Source: Petrosia ficiformis (taxonomy: Eukaryota > Porifera > Demospongiae > Haplosclerida > Petrosiidae). Taken from it: DNA of 64,000 nucleotides. Both the position numbers and the translations under genes were made by a program. A model generated the notes under the pieces. That model ran no database searches, was not told the DNA's origin, and saw only the letters and a list, made by a program, of their open reading frames with translations. Positions within the stretch are counted from its first letter, which is position 1, and each line of letters starts with the position of its first letter. Below are positions 23,870 through 36,145 of this stretch, piece after piece. Location: assembly GCA_947044365.1 (NCBI GenBank), contig OX345644.1:2183237-2247236 (forward strand). Reading direction: 5' to 3'.

Positions 23870-24450
23870 GATTTGTCTGTATGTATGTATGTGTGTATGT
23901 ATGTATGTATGTATGTACTATGTATGATTGTATGTATATATATATATATATATATATTTATGTATGGGAAAGTATGTGTGTACATACACACATACATGTA
24001 CATACATACACGTCTACTAGAGTATATTTAACAACAAAGATTGTATGCATTACTACATATTACTGACCTTGTAAAGTGAAGGGAGTGTGAGAATATTTTT
24101 CTATACAAACTGTTTTATTCCCGTTTCATTTAAGTAGATAAACTATTTTACACAACTATTATATCAGTAATAACATGTACTATCTAATGCATATGTATGT
24201 ATGCATGTATGTATGTATGTATGAACTATGTATGCAACTATGTAACTATGTCTGTGTGTGTGTATGTGTGTATGTTTGTATGTATGTATGTATGTATGTA
24301 TGTATGTATGTATGTATGTATGTATGTATGTATGTATGTATGTATGTATGTATGTATGTATGTATGTATGTATGTATGTATGTATGTATATATGTAATGA
24401 GTATGTATGTACATGTATGTAATTATATGTATGTATGTATGCATGCACGG
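23870..24450. repeat. (TGTA)n arrays with a (TA)n stretch
   Basis: TGTA arrays at 23876-24010 and 24190-24450, with (TA)n at 23936-23957. They correspond to the FGD intron array at 8263-8625. Tyr-Val-Cys-Met open frames here are repeat translations. Confidence 0.93.
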
Positions 24451-25110
24451 TAGAGTATATAATAACAGTTGGTGGTTGGCTATTGGCCATTTTCTGGACA
24501 ATGATCAGTGTTCTATCATAGTGGTGATCAGATTATAACTTTTATTTACTATCGTTACCCTATATATACATCATGTACATAATTCTATCTTAGTATCCCA
24601 AATATTATTATATGAGAGGTGATTAATCCATCAAATCAATGTTTTGAGTATCATGAATCTAGAATGCCTCCTTTTTGGCAAGCGCATGGACAGAAGAGGG
24701 TCTAGAAGCAAGTTCACTTTACTAGTCCATTGCAATTACAATTATGTAATTGTAATTGATGTACATCTTAGCTTGGAGAACGTTGAATGAAGTTGTAATT
24801 GTAAGTGTAACATTTTTGTTACATGTATCATGGCAAAATCTAGTTCGAACATTTCAGAGTTTTTGAAAGTGTAGTTAGTGACTTTAAAGCAGAGCGAGTG
24901 TTGCTCGTTAACTAACATTTGATTTCAGAACATAATGTTTATTTGATGTAATACAGAATGATGTTAATTATAATTCGTAATTGCAATTGTCCCTTTATAT
25001 GTAATTGTACTCAATGTCAACACAAAAGCTGTAATTGAAAGTGTAATTGTAATTGACCTCAAGTCTACTCATCACTCACGTGCAGTAATAATCATAGAAT
25101 AATAATAACT

Positions 25111-25329
25111 ATGACTTGTACTTGTATTTGGTGCTGTTTGATAGTGTGTACTGATATACCATGTTATAGAATATACACTTTTGAGAAGGAATATAATAAT
25201 AATACAGTATACCATTACTGTATACCCCAGTTTGGTGGCCCACAGAGTCTGTTTCACAAGACTATCTACTCTTGGCAGGACACATGGTCTATATGGTACG
25301 AATGTTTTCCAATGACAAACACTCCATGA
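25111..25329 (+). other. Unidentified 72-codon open frame, three copies
   Basis: Open frame MTCTCIWCCLIVCTDIPCYR... ending WYECFPMTNTP, repeated with the same predicted protein at 31596-31814 and 41181-41399; a partial copy lies at 27151-27231. It is not in the original FGD intron. The three copies belong to recent duplications, so their identity does not prove selection. I do not recognise the sequence. Confidence 0.3.
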
Positions 25330-25884
25330 AAACCTCTACAGCATATTTGCTATTAAGGTCTCAAATTTGGTTGGAAAGCTGAATTTTGATCAGCCACATA
25401 ATGCAGTATACATATGTTACATGTGTCATGCCCTGCACTATTATGATCAGTGTTTTGTAATCTGATAGGGTTTGAATGATCCACTTGTATTTAGTCTTCA
25501 ACATTCCGGAGCTGGGAAACTTCGGTTCAAAGCGGAAGATGAGGACCAATTAGAAAGGTAATTATAATTGGACACTATCACTGTATACTATATACATTAT
25601 ATGTTGAGTGCACAAGAACTTGTTATAATATTATTAGCACTAGAAATGAGTTGTGAAAACACCACATTAAAGTAATTTTACATTTAAGAATATAGCCTTA
25701 ATATAATTATAAGACACTTTCCTACAAACTAATTTTGATCAAACATTTATTTTTAATCACACACCAATTCACCATTTTGTACAGGAAGTCAATGAAATTT
25801 GAAGGTTCTTCATGGATATTAAATTTCATTGACTTTCTATACAAAAGGACGGAGTGCCAAGTAACAACTATTTTGTAAAAAAGT

Positions 25885-26325
25885 GTTATCTATATTAGTG
25901 TATCTATTTGTATCATTTATTGGTTTTATCAAATGAATGTAGATCTAGAGTGTGACAACTGCAACTGTAAAGAATGGTTTATGAATGAATGGTAACACTA
26001 CAAGTGGTGTTTACACTATTAATCCTGATGAAGGGACTCCATTTGAGGTTTGTGTATCAATCATTATTTTAAAATATATAGCATATTGTATTAAGTTTAG
26101 TGTGATATGGAAACTGATGGTGGTGGGTGGACTGTCTTCCAGAGAAGAATGGATGGATCAGTTGATTTCTATCTCAATTGGATTGATTATGAGAATGGTT
26201 TTGGCGATCTTAATGGTTGACGTAATGGACTATTACTATCAATCATACAATATGAAATACTCTCAACTGTGATACAAAGAGTAAGAAAGACCAATACTGG
26301 AAACATCATGGACACTGCAGAGCAT
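25885..26325 (+). pseudogene. FReD-7: chimeric relic with inverted exon 1
   Basis: Starts abruptly in FReD intron 1, joined to FGD last-intron sequence near 25885. Exon 2 (from 25943) carries an extra AATG giving FMNEW-stop. The exon 3 acceptor is damaged (AAGTTTAG|TGTGATATGG). Exon 3 is readable as far as FGDLNG. At about 26215 it meets, head to head, a reversed FReD exon 1: the reverse complement of 26215-26323 reads through the signal-peptide region (most like FReD-16 exon 1) to the LRQ codons. The same structure recurs in FReD-9 and FReD-13. Confidence 0.85.
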
Positions 26326-26413
26326 GAATAATAACTTTAATCACTGTTTATTTATCATTAATTCCCATTAGACATTGTAGAGTATATACATGTGAATGTA
26401 CATTTTTATATTT

Positions 26414-26465
26414 GTGTTGTTTAACTTGATGATTATGATAACATAATCATCAAGTGAAACAACAC
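26414..26465. repeat. 24-bp-arm hairpin (three copies)
   Basis: GTGTTGTTTAACTTGATGAT...CATCAAGTGAAACAACAC inverted repeat with an ATAA loop. Identical hairpins at 33501-33552 and 43076-43127 within the duplicated units. Confidence 0.85.
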
Positions 26466-26769
26466 CAATCCTGTTCAATATTCAGCACAATTAAGGTACA
26501 TGCTGAGTTGCATGGAAGTTCTTTATGATGCTCTTCACTGATTGTAATTAATAAAACATCATACTTGTTTGTAGAGTGATGGTTATCCACTCATGACATT
26601 CTTCATATTGCATGAGTTAGTCATGTAACACACTTTCATCTTGTAGAGGAAAACGTTTAAACTATGCATTCATATCCATCTTATTATAATTAGAATTAAT
26701 TTATTTGCCTACCCTGTAAAAACTGATTGGTTGCTAATGATTGATCATTTGCTTTAAAAAATAATTATA

Positions 26770-27140
26770 TTAATAATGAAGCATCTATAGGAACATAGGA
26801 AGCCAATATTATCATGTTTTTAATGGAAAAACAATTTGTACTTTACATTATAAACATAATTATTATGTTCCTAATGGGAAAGTACAGATGTACTATCCAT
26901 TAGGAACATAATACTTTTGTAATAAGGAACATAATACTTTTGTAATAAACATGTTTATTATGCAAAGTACAGGAGTCCTATCCAATTAGCAACATAGTAA
27001 TTGTTCTTATTTTCTGTTATATACATGAACATGATTATTATGTTCCTAATGGAAAGTGCAGCATTGAATAGATATATGATGCAGATGGAAAACAATATAT
27101 GTACGTAATTAGTTGAATTTAGTACAATGTAAATATACAA
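26770..27140. repeat. Palindromic AT-rich element with TTCCTAATGG / CCATTAGGAA
   Basis: Contains TATTATGTTCCTAATGG and its inverse CCATTAGGAACATAATA around GAAAGTACAGATGTACTAT, with further partial inverses. Close copies at about 29500-29880, 33850-34260, 39080-39475 and 43430-43800. No gene seen. Confidence 0.75.
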
Positions 27141-27150
27141 TAATCCAATA

Positions 27151-27868
27151 ATGATTCACAAGACTATCTACTCTTGGCAGGACACATGGTCTATATGGTA
27201 CGAATGTTTTCCAATGACAAACACTCCATGAAAACCTCTACAGCATATTTGCTATTAAGGTCTCAAATTTGGTTGTAAAGCTGAATTTTGATCAGCCACA
27301 TAATGCAGTATACTATATGTTACATGTGTCATGCCCTGTGCTATTATGATCAGTGTTTTGTAATCTGATAGGGTTTGAATGATCCACTTGTATTTAGTCT
27401 TCAACATTCCAGAGCTGAGAAATCTCTTTTCAAAGCAGAAGATGAGGACCAAATAGAGAGGTAATTATAATTGGATACTATCACTGTATACTATATACAT
27501 TATATGTTGAGTGCACAAGAATTTGTTATAATATTATTAGCACTAGAAATGAGTCGTGAAAACACCACATTAAAGTAATTTTACATTTAAGAATATAGTC
27601 TTATATAATTATGAGACACTTTCCTACAAACTAATTTTGATCAAACATTTATTTTTAATCACTCACCATTTGTGCAGGAAGTCAATGAAATTTGAAGGTT
27701 CTTCATGGATATTAAATTTCATTGACTTTCTATACAAAAGGACGGAGTGCCAAGTAACAACTATTTTGTAAAAAAGTGTCCCTTTCAGAAATTAAGTCAC
27801 ATATTTCTATTCACAGATGGGTTGAGGTGTTACAAAAAGCCGTCAGAGGAGAGACTATTCATGTTTGA
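27151..27868 (+). pseudogene. FGD tail cassette, copy 2
   Basis: Contains the [13 protein letters not shown] exon (27372-27460, with changes giving [18 protein letters not shown]) and the terminal [20 protein letters not shown] exon (27817-27868), both with usable splice sites. No upstream FGD exons. Begins at a junction near 27151 with palindromic AT-rich DNA. Confidence 0.8.
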
Positions 27869-28152
27869 AATACAAATTTTATTTCTCAGTTATAACCTCA
27901 CTTCTCTTGTTTTTTCTAAATTCATACTTGATTTTCATTTTACTTTGAATTTTCCTTAACACTAAAACAAATAGTTCTTTTTATGTATTGACTGTGACTA
28001 TACATGTGTTCAGTTTAATTGTGTATTGTTTTGATATGACTATCATTTTAATTATTATTATTATTTGACATTAATTGACAGTCTTTTGTTGTTGTTTATT
28101 GTACAATGTTTATGAGATGTGGTATAGTATGTCATGTACTTTAAACAGATCC

Positions 28153-29130
28153 ATGAGTAGTTTAGTACATGTATTCCTGACTCTTGGTATCACAGTTGAG
28201 AGTAGTTCATATTGTATGACTGATTGTAATAGTCCATTACGTAAACCCTCACTGTATGAACAAGTATGTTGTTGTCCATGTAATATTGGTAAGAACTTCA
28301 AATTAAAAGAAGACAAGATAACTGAGATTGTCATGTGTCCTCCTAACATACCTGATTCATGTCCATATGAAGGTATTATCTATATTAGTGTATCTATTTG
28401 TATCATTTATTGGTTTTATCAAATGAATGTAGATCTAGAGTCTGACAACTGCAAAACTGACTGTAAAGAATGGTTTATGAATGAATGGTAACACTACAAG
28501 TGGTGTTTACACTATTAATCCTGATGAAGGGACTCCATTTGAGGTTTGTGTATCAATCATTATTTTAAAATATATAGCATATTGTATTAAGTTTAGTGTG
28601 ATATGGAAACTGATGGTGGTGGGTGGACTGTCTTCCAGAGGAGGAAGGATGGATCAGTTGACTTGTATCGTGATTGGGTTGACTATGAAGAAGGTTTTGG
28701 TGATCTCAATGGAGAATTCTGGTTGGGACTGAGTAAGATACATCGTCTAATTCAAGATGGAACAGACTATACACTGAGAGTGGATCTGCTGGACTTTGAG
28801 AATGAAACACGTTATGCTAAATACTCTACATTCAATATTGGAAACAGTACTACTGAGTATACTATCACTGTGGGAGGATATTCTGGTGATGCTGGAGATT
28901 CATTAGCATATCACAATGGAAGCGAATTCACTACTAATGATAGAGATAATGATATATATAGTGGTAATTGTGCTGTTATAGATAGTGGAGCTTGGTGGTA
29001 TCGAAGTTGTTATCACTCAAACCTCAATGGTCTTTATCTTAACGAATATAATGCGAGTGGAGTTACCTGGTATCATTTTAGAGTTTATCACTCTCTTAAA
29101 TTCACAGAGATGAAACTTCAAAAAAATTGA
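28153..29130 (+). pseudogene. FReD-8: fibrinogen-domain gene broken in exon 2
   Basis: Exon 1 (28153-28372) has lost the ancestral start: FGD downstream sequence (ATGAGTAGTTTAGTACATGT) is fused to TTCCTGACTCTTGG. This gives a new hydrophobic N-terminus, [17 protein letters not shown], before an intact type-A module. Exon 2 (from 28432) has an extra AATG and reads FMNEW-stop. The exon 3 acceptor region is changed (GTATTAAGTTTAG). Exon 3 itself (about 28596-29130) is fully open, with NDRDNDIYSGNCAV, IDSGAWWYRSCYHSNLNG and the short NEYNASGVTWYHF loop as in FReD-2. Probably a recent pseudogene; an intact protein would need non-standard splicing. Confidence 0.8.
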
Positions 29131-31590
29131 TTGACAAATGAAAAAGTATAAATTGTGTATGTCCTATGTGCATTTAATTATCAATTATACTGCTACATAA
29201 GTCATTTACTTTGTCAATTATAAACATTGAATGGGTAGTCTTTGTTTTGTGTACATATCTGAGTATCATAATTGAAATTTCAATTGTATAATTAAGCAAT
29301 TATGTTAAAATGATAAACATCTAATTAATGTAAATCATTTTGTCACCTTGTTTACATCTCAACTATCATTTAACCATCTTATCATAATTAGAATTAATTT
29401 ATTTGTCTACACTGTAAAAACTAATTGTTGCTTTAACCAATTGATTGGTGACATGAGTTTCATTTGCTTTAAAAAAATAATTATATTAATAATGAAGCAT
29501 CTATAGGAACACAGGAAGCCTAATATTAATGAAAAAACAATTTGTACTTTCCATTATAAACATAATTATTATGTTCCTAATGGGAAAGTACAGATGTACT
29601 ATCCATTAGGAACATTATACTTTCTGTAATAAACATGTTTATTATGCAAAGTACAGTAGTACTACTATCCAATTAGCAACATAGTAATTGTTCTTATTTT
29701 CTGTTATATATATAAACATGATTATTATGTTCCTAATGGAAAGTGCAGCATTGTATAATGCAGATGGAAAACATGTAACTGATATATATATATATATATA
29801 AATTATATATATATATAATTATATATATGTAATATATGTACATAATTAGTTGAATTTAGTACAAGTAAATATACAATAATCCAATGGAGAACACCAACTG
29901 AGAATATTGCAGCAGCAAATTAACTATGGCAAAACACATTCACACTTGAATTGCTCCAAATACAACTATTTGTACAAACATATACATAATTATTTAGATA
30001 TCAAATTGATAAGATTGACATCCGGCACTAAAGTTATGTAAGTTATATAACTAGTGTAAGACTGCATGTGGACAAGACTCGATATACACATCACTAAGTT
30101 ATATAACTAGTGAGTAGATATACACACCACTAATATATTAACTTTAGATGTTGGTTTAAGATAAATAAACTATCCACTGTGATGTATACTGTCTTTTGAA
30201 GTATACCACCACCATTAACTAATACATACCACTGTAAAAATAAAATAGTAACTTATAAAATAAGTAATTTATTGGTTAGTACAGTTGCAAAGAATAGTGG
30301 AATTTGTAATTTAATTGGTCGTTTAAGTTGTTATGACTGCATGGTGATATACATGTACTTGTACTAATAATCCAATTTTGATTTCCCTATCCTGTCTAAT
30401 AGATGTACAAAGTAAATATTTTAATTAAATTTTTGTAAGTTTCCAAACTTTCTTTGTGCATGAGATATAAGACATGATAATTTATTATATTTGGTACAAG
30501 TATGTTACCATGCCAATATGAAATATCTCCTATTAGGTTCATAAAGAACGTTTGGAAACCTAAAATGATTTAATTAAAATGTTATTCTGCTTCTTTGTAT
30601 ATCTAATAGACAGAATAAGAATAATTGAATTCGCCCCCCTGCACCCCCCCCCCCCCCCTGGATTAAACCCTGCATGTATGTATGTATGTATGTATGTACT
30701 ATGTACTATGTACATACATACGTATGTATGTACATATGTATGTATGTATGTATGTATATATGTATGTATGTATGTACTATGTACATGTGTACGTACGTAT
30801 GTATGTTTGTATGTATGTATGCATAAATATACATATATGTATGTATGTATGTACATGTATGTATGTATGTACATGTATATATGTATGCATGTATGTATGT
30901 ACTATGTACATGTGTACATATGTATGTATGTATGTAATGTGCATGCATGGTGTATGTATGTATGTAGAGTACATAATTGTAGTTGGCGGTTGGCCATTGG
31001 CCATTTTCTGGACAATGATCAGTGATTTGGGTTTTTTATAGTGATGATCAGATTATTACATTTATTTACTATTGTTACCCTGTATATACATCATGTACTT
31101 AATTCTATCTTAGTATCTCAAATATATATTACCTGAGAAGTGATTAATCCATCAAGTCAATGCTTTGAGTATCACCAATCATAGTCTAGTATACTTACAT
31201 CTCCTTCTTTTGGACAAGCTGATAGACGGAGGAGGGTCTACAAGCAAGTTCGCTTTACTAATCCATTACAATTACAATTATGTAATAGATGTACATGTAC
31301 ATCTTAATTTGGAGAAGTTGAATGTAATTGTAATTTTAATTGTAATTGTAACATTTTTGTGACATGTATCATGGGAAAATCTAGTTTCAGAACATAATGT
31401 TTATTTGATGTAATACAGAATGATGTTAATTATAATTCAATTGGGCTAATAAAATTACTCTGTAATTGTAATTGTCCCTTTATATGTAATTGTACTCAAT
31501 GTCAACACAAAAGCTGTAATTGAAAGTGTAATTGTAATTGACCTCAAGTCTGCTCATCACTCACGTGCAGTAATAATCATAGAATAATAA
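29131..31590. other. Intergenic spacer of duplicated unit 1
   Basis: No gene seen. Palindromic AT-rich element, TTATATAAC repeats, poly-C tract (about 30644-30658), TGTA array (30672-30968) and ATTACAATTACAATT-type palindromes. Nearly identical to 38731-41175. Confidence 0.8.
30672..30968. repeat. (TGTA)n array next to a poly-C tract
   Basis: TGTA array interrupted by TACATG and TACTATG. Its interruption pattern matches that of 40257-40553. Confidence 0.93.
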
Positions 31591-32460
31591 TAACTATGAC
31601 TTGTACTTGTATTTGGTGCTGTTTGATAGTGTGTACTGATATACCATGTTATAGAATATACACTTTTGAGAAGGAATATAATAATAATACAGTATACCAT
31701 TATTGTATACCCCAGTTTGGTGGCCCACAGAGTCTGTTTCACAAGACTATCTACTCTTGGCAGGACACATGGTCTATATGGTACGAATGTTTTCCAATGA
31801 CAAACACTCCATGAAAACCTCTACAGCATATTTGCTATTAAGGTCTCAAATTTGGTTGGAAAGCTGAATTTTGATCAGCCACATAATGCAGTATACATAT
31901 GTTACATGTGTCATGCCCTGCACTATTATGATCAGTGTTTTGTAATCTGATAGGGTTTGAATGATCCACTTGTATTTAGTCTTCAACATTCCGGAGCTGG
32001 GAAACTTCTGTTCAAAGCGGAAGATGAGGACCAATTAGAAAGGTAATTATAATTGGACACTATCACTGTATACTATATACATTATATGTTGAGTGCACAA
32101 GAACTTGTTATAATATTATTAGCACTAGAAATGAGTTGTGAAAACACCACATTAAAGTAATTTTACATTTAAGAATATAGCCTTAATATAATTATGAGAC
32201 ACTTTCCTACAAACTAATTTTGATCAAACATTTATTTTTAATCACACACCAATTCACCATTTTGTACAGGAAGTCAATGAAATTTGAAGGTTCTTCATGG
32301 ATATTAAATTTCATTGACTTTCTATACAAAAGGACGGAGTGCCAAGTAACAACTATTTTGTAAAAAGGTGTCCCTTTCAGAAATTAAGTCACATATTTCT
32401 ATTCACAGATGGGTTGAGGTGTTACAAAAAGCCGTCAGAGGAGAGACTATTCGTGTTTGA
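31590..32460 (+). pseudogene. FGD tail cassette, copy 3
   Basis: Unidentified open frame (31596-31814), the [19 protein letters not shown] exon (31954-32042) and the terminal exon [20 protein letters not shown] (32409-32460), all with splice sites. Followed directly by FReD-9, as FGD is followed by FReD-1. Confidence 0.8.
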
Positions 32461-32749
32461 AATACAAATTTTATTTCTCAGTTATAACCTCACTTCTCTT
32501 GTTTTTTCTAAACGGCATTCATACTTGATTTTCATTTTACTTTGAGTTTTCCTTAACACTAAAACAAATAGTTGTTTTTATGTATTGACTGTGACTATAC
32601 ATGTGTTCAGTTTAATTGTGTATTGTTTTGATATGACTATCATTTTAATTATTATTATTATTTGACATTAATTGACAGTCTTTTGTTGTTGTTTATTGTA
32701 CAATGTTTATGAGATGTGGTATAGTATGTCATGTACTTTAAACAGATCC

Positions 32750-33412
32750 ATGAGTAATTTAGTACATGTATTCCTGACTCTTGGTATCACAGTTGAGAGT
32801 AGTTCATATTGTATGACTGATTGTAATAGTCCATTACGTAAACCCTCACTGTATGAACAAGTATGTTGTTGTCCATGTAATATTGGTAAGAACTTCAAAT
32901 TAAAAGAAGACAAGATAATTGAGATTGTCATGTGTCCTCCTAACATACCTGATTCATGTCCATATGAAGGTATTATCTATATTAGTGTATCTATTTGTAT
33001 CATTTATTGGTTTTATCAAATGAATGTAGATCTAGAGTGTGACAACTGCAACTGTAAAGAATGGTTTATGAATGAATGGTAACACTACAAGTGGTGTTTA
33101 CACTATTAATCCTGATGAAGGGACTCCATTTGAGGTTTGTGTATCAATCATTATTTTAAAATATATAGCATATTGTATTAAGTTTATTGTGATATGGAAA
33201 CTGATGGTGGTGGGTGGACTGTCTTCCAGAGAAGAATGGATGGATCAGTTGATTTCTATCTCAATTGGATTGATTATGAGAATGGTTTTGGCGATCTTAA
33301 TGGTTGACGTAATGGACTATTACTATCAATCATACAATATGAAATACTCTCAACTGTGATACAAAGAGTAAGAAAGACCAATACTGGAAACATCATGGAC
33401 ACTGCAGAGCAT
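32750..33412 (+). pseudogene. FReD-9: chimeric relic with inverted exon 1
   Basis: Exon 1 starts [17 protein letters not shown], the FGD-downstream fusion seen in FReD-8. Exon 2 carries the same AATG insertion. Exon 3 is cut at FGDLNG and joined at about 33305 to a reversed exon 1, as in FReD-7 and FReD-13. Confidence 0.85.
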
Positions 33413-35245
33413 GAATAATAACTTTAATCACTGTTTATTTATCATTAATTCCCATTAGACATTGTAGAGTATATACATGTGAATGTACATTTTTATATTT
33501 GTGTTGTTTAACTTGATGATTATGATAACATAATCATCAAGTGAAACAACACCAATCCTGCTCAATATTCAGCACAATTAAGGTACATGCTGAGTTGCAT
33601 GGAAGTTCTTTATGATGCTCTTCACTGATTGTAATTAATAAAACATCATACTTGTTTGTAGAGTGATGGTTATCCACTCATGACATTCTTCATATTGCAT
33701 GAGTTAGTCATGTAACACACTTTCATCTTGTAGAGGAAAACGTTTAAACTATGCATTCATATCCATCTTATTATAATTAGAATTAATTTATTTGCCTACC
33801 CTGTAAAAACTGATTGGTTGCTAATGATTGATCATTTGCTTTAAAAAATAATTATATTAATAATGAAGCATCTATAGGAACATAGGAAGCCAATATTATC
33901 ATGTTTTTAATGGAAAAACAATTTGTACTTTACATTATAAACATAATTATTATGTTCCTAATGGGAAAGTACAGATGTACTATCCATTAGGAACATAATA
34001 CTTTTGTAATAAACATGTTTATTATGCAAAGTACAGGAGTACTATCCAATTAGCAACATAGTAATTGTTCTTATTTTCTGTTATATATATGAACATGATT
34101 ATTATGTTCCTAATGGAAAGTGCAGCATTGTATAATGCAGATGGAAAACATGTAACTGATATATATATATATATATAAATTATATATATATATAATTATA
34201 TATATGTAATATATGTACATAATTAGTTGAATTTAGTACAAGTAAATATACAATAATCCAATGGAGAACACAAGCTGAGAATATTGCAGCAGCAAATTAA
34301 CTATGGCAAAACACATTCACACTTGAATTGCTCCAAATACAACTATTTGTACAAACATACATAATTATTTAGATATCAAATTGATAAGATTGACATCCGG
34401 CACTGAAGTTATGTAAGTTATATAACTAGTGTAAAGTATGCACGTGGACAAGACTCGATATACACATCACTAAGTTATATAACTAGTGAGTAGATATACA
34501 CACCACTAATATAACTTTAGATGTTGGTTTAATAAATTAAGATAAATAAACCATCCACTGTGATATATACTGTCTTTTTGAAGTATACCACCATTAACTA
34601 ATTACATATCACTGTAAAAATAAAATAGTTACTAATAAAATAACTAATTTATTGGTTAGTACAGTTGCAAGGAATAGTGGAATTTGTAATTTAATTGGTC
34701 GTTTAAGTTGTTATGACTGTATGGAGATATACATGTACTTGTACTAATTATAATCCAATTTTGATTTCCCTATCCTGTCTATATAATAGATGTACAAAAT
34801 AAATATTTTAATTAAATCCTTGTAGGTTTCAAAACTTTCTTTGTGCATGAGATAAAAGACATGATAATGCAGTAATAACAATATGAAATATCTCATATTA
34901 GGTTCATAAAGAAGGTTTGGAAACCTAAAATGATTTAATTAAAACGTTATTCTGCTTCTTTGTATATCTGATAGACAGTATATGAATAATTGAAATTGCA
35001 ACTATTGAATTATAATTACATTTATGTCACCATGCACCTTTCCATGCAGCCATAACAACCAATTAAATAATTAACAATATCAATTAAATTACTATATATT
35101 CCTTGCCAGTGTACTAACAGACAAATTAGTTAATTAATAATTTTATTTTTGCAGTGTATGTTTAAGGATGTAGATATTTTTGGCCTATAAATAGTTGAAA
35201 ACATATTATTTTCATTAGTGGATTATCACATAGTTAAACTCAAAG
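33413..35245. other. Intergenic and upstream region of FReD-10
   Basis: No gene seen. Hairpin at 33501-33552, palindromic element, TA-rich palindromes near 34158-34206 and TTATATAAC repeats. Copied at 42988-44773. Confidence 0.75.
35186..35193 (+). promoter_or_regulatory. TATA-box candidate for FReD-10
   Basis: TATAAATA 60 bases before the ATG, within the conserved type-B upstream block; the same box precedes FReD-14 at about 44714-44721. Other paralogues read CCTAATAG here, so this looks like a gain in this pair. Transcription would start close to the ATG. Confidence 0.4.
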
Positions 35246-36145
35246 ATGTTACTGACACTAGTGTTCCTGACTCTTGGTATCACAGTTGAGAGTAGTTCAT
35301 ACTGCATGACTGATTGTACTGTTGCTATAACATGCCCGGATGATATAACAATATCATGTGGAAAAGGTAAGAGAAACTACCATCTACATAATGATCACTT
35401 TTGTTGTATTTACCTCAATCCAGAACCCTATTATACTGACTGTAAAGAATTGTATGCAAACGGTAGCACTAGTAGTGGTGTTTACACTATTAATCCTGAT
35501 GAAGGGACTCCATTTGAGGTTAGTGTATATATTTGTTGTCTTGAAACTGTCATCTAATATTCTATAATATAGGTGTATTGTGATATGGATACTGATGGTG
35601 GTGGATGGACTGTCTTCCAGAGGAGGAAGGATGGATCAGTCGACTTTTATCGTAATTGGGTTGACTATGAAGAAGGTTTTGGTGATCTCAATGGAGAATT
35701 CTGGTTGGGACTCAGTAAGATACATCGTCTAACTCAAGATGGAACAGACTACACACTGAGAGTGGATCTGGGAGACTTTGAGAATGTAAAACGTTATGCT
35801 AAATACTCTACATTCAATATTGGAGACAGTACTACTGACTATACTATCACTGTGGGAGGATATTCTGGTGATGCTGGAGATTCAATGACAAGTAGTGGAT
35901 ATGGTTATGTAAATGGAAGGAAATTCTCTGCTAAGGATAGAGACAATGATATACATCTTGGTACATATAATTGTGCTGTTACATACAATGGAGCTTGGTG
36001 GTATAATAGTTGTCATTACTCCAACCTCAATGGTCTTTATCTTGGAGGACCTCATGAATCTCATGCTAATGGAGTAAACTGGTATCATTGGAAAGGATAT
36101 GATTACTCTCTCAAATTCACAGAAATGAAACTTCATCAGAACTAG
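35246..36145 (+). CDS. FReD-10: secreted fibrinogen-domain protein, short module
   Basis: Exons 35246-35366, 35424-35518, 35573-36145; 262 residues; introns 57 and 54 bp. Signal peptide [16 protein letters not shown], then a type-C module only about 25 residues long (YCMTDCTVAITCPDD...SC): the central 30 or so residues of types A and B are missing. Exon 2 encodes EPYYTDCKELYANGSTSSG. Complete fibrinogen domain with an insertion in the loop after AGDS (MTSSGYGYVNGRKFS), then KDRDNDIHLGTYNCAV, TYNGAWWYNSCHYSNLNG and [18 protein letters not shown]. Very close to FReD-14 apart from the C-terminus. Confidence 0.9.

Larger units (their letters stand above)
21746..25557 (+). pseudogene. Decayed copy of the FGD 3' region
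   Basis: Pieces occur in the same order as in the FGD gene. At 21751-21765 is the end of the PH exon (TTTAAGAAACACGAG|GTGAG). At about 22640-22870 is a copy of intron sequence from 7325-7650. At 23252-23310 is the [10 protein letters not shown] exon with one base missing, so it is frameshifted. At 25469-25557 is the [18 protein letters not shown] exon, intact with both splice sites. The terminal WVEVLQK exon is absent: the homology stops in the last intron near 25885, joined to FReD intron 1. Extra DNA, including a hAT MITE and TGTA arrays, has been inserted between the exons. Confidence 0.8.

Noticed and set aside
28110..28349. Minus-strand frames opposite FReD exon 1 (also 20051, 32707, 42282)
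   Set aside because: They recur only because exon 1 is duplicated; the + strand has the signal peptide, splice sites and conserved cysteines.
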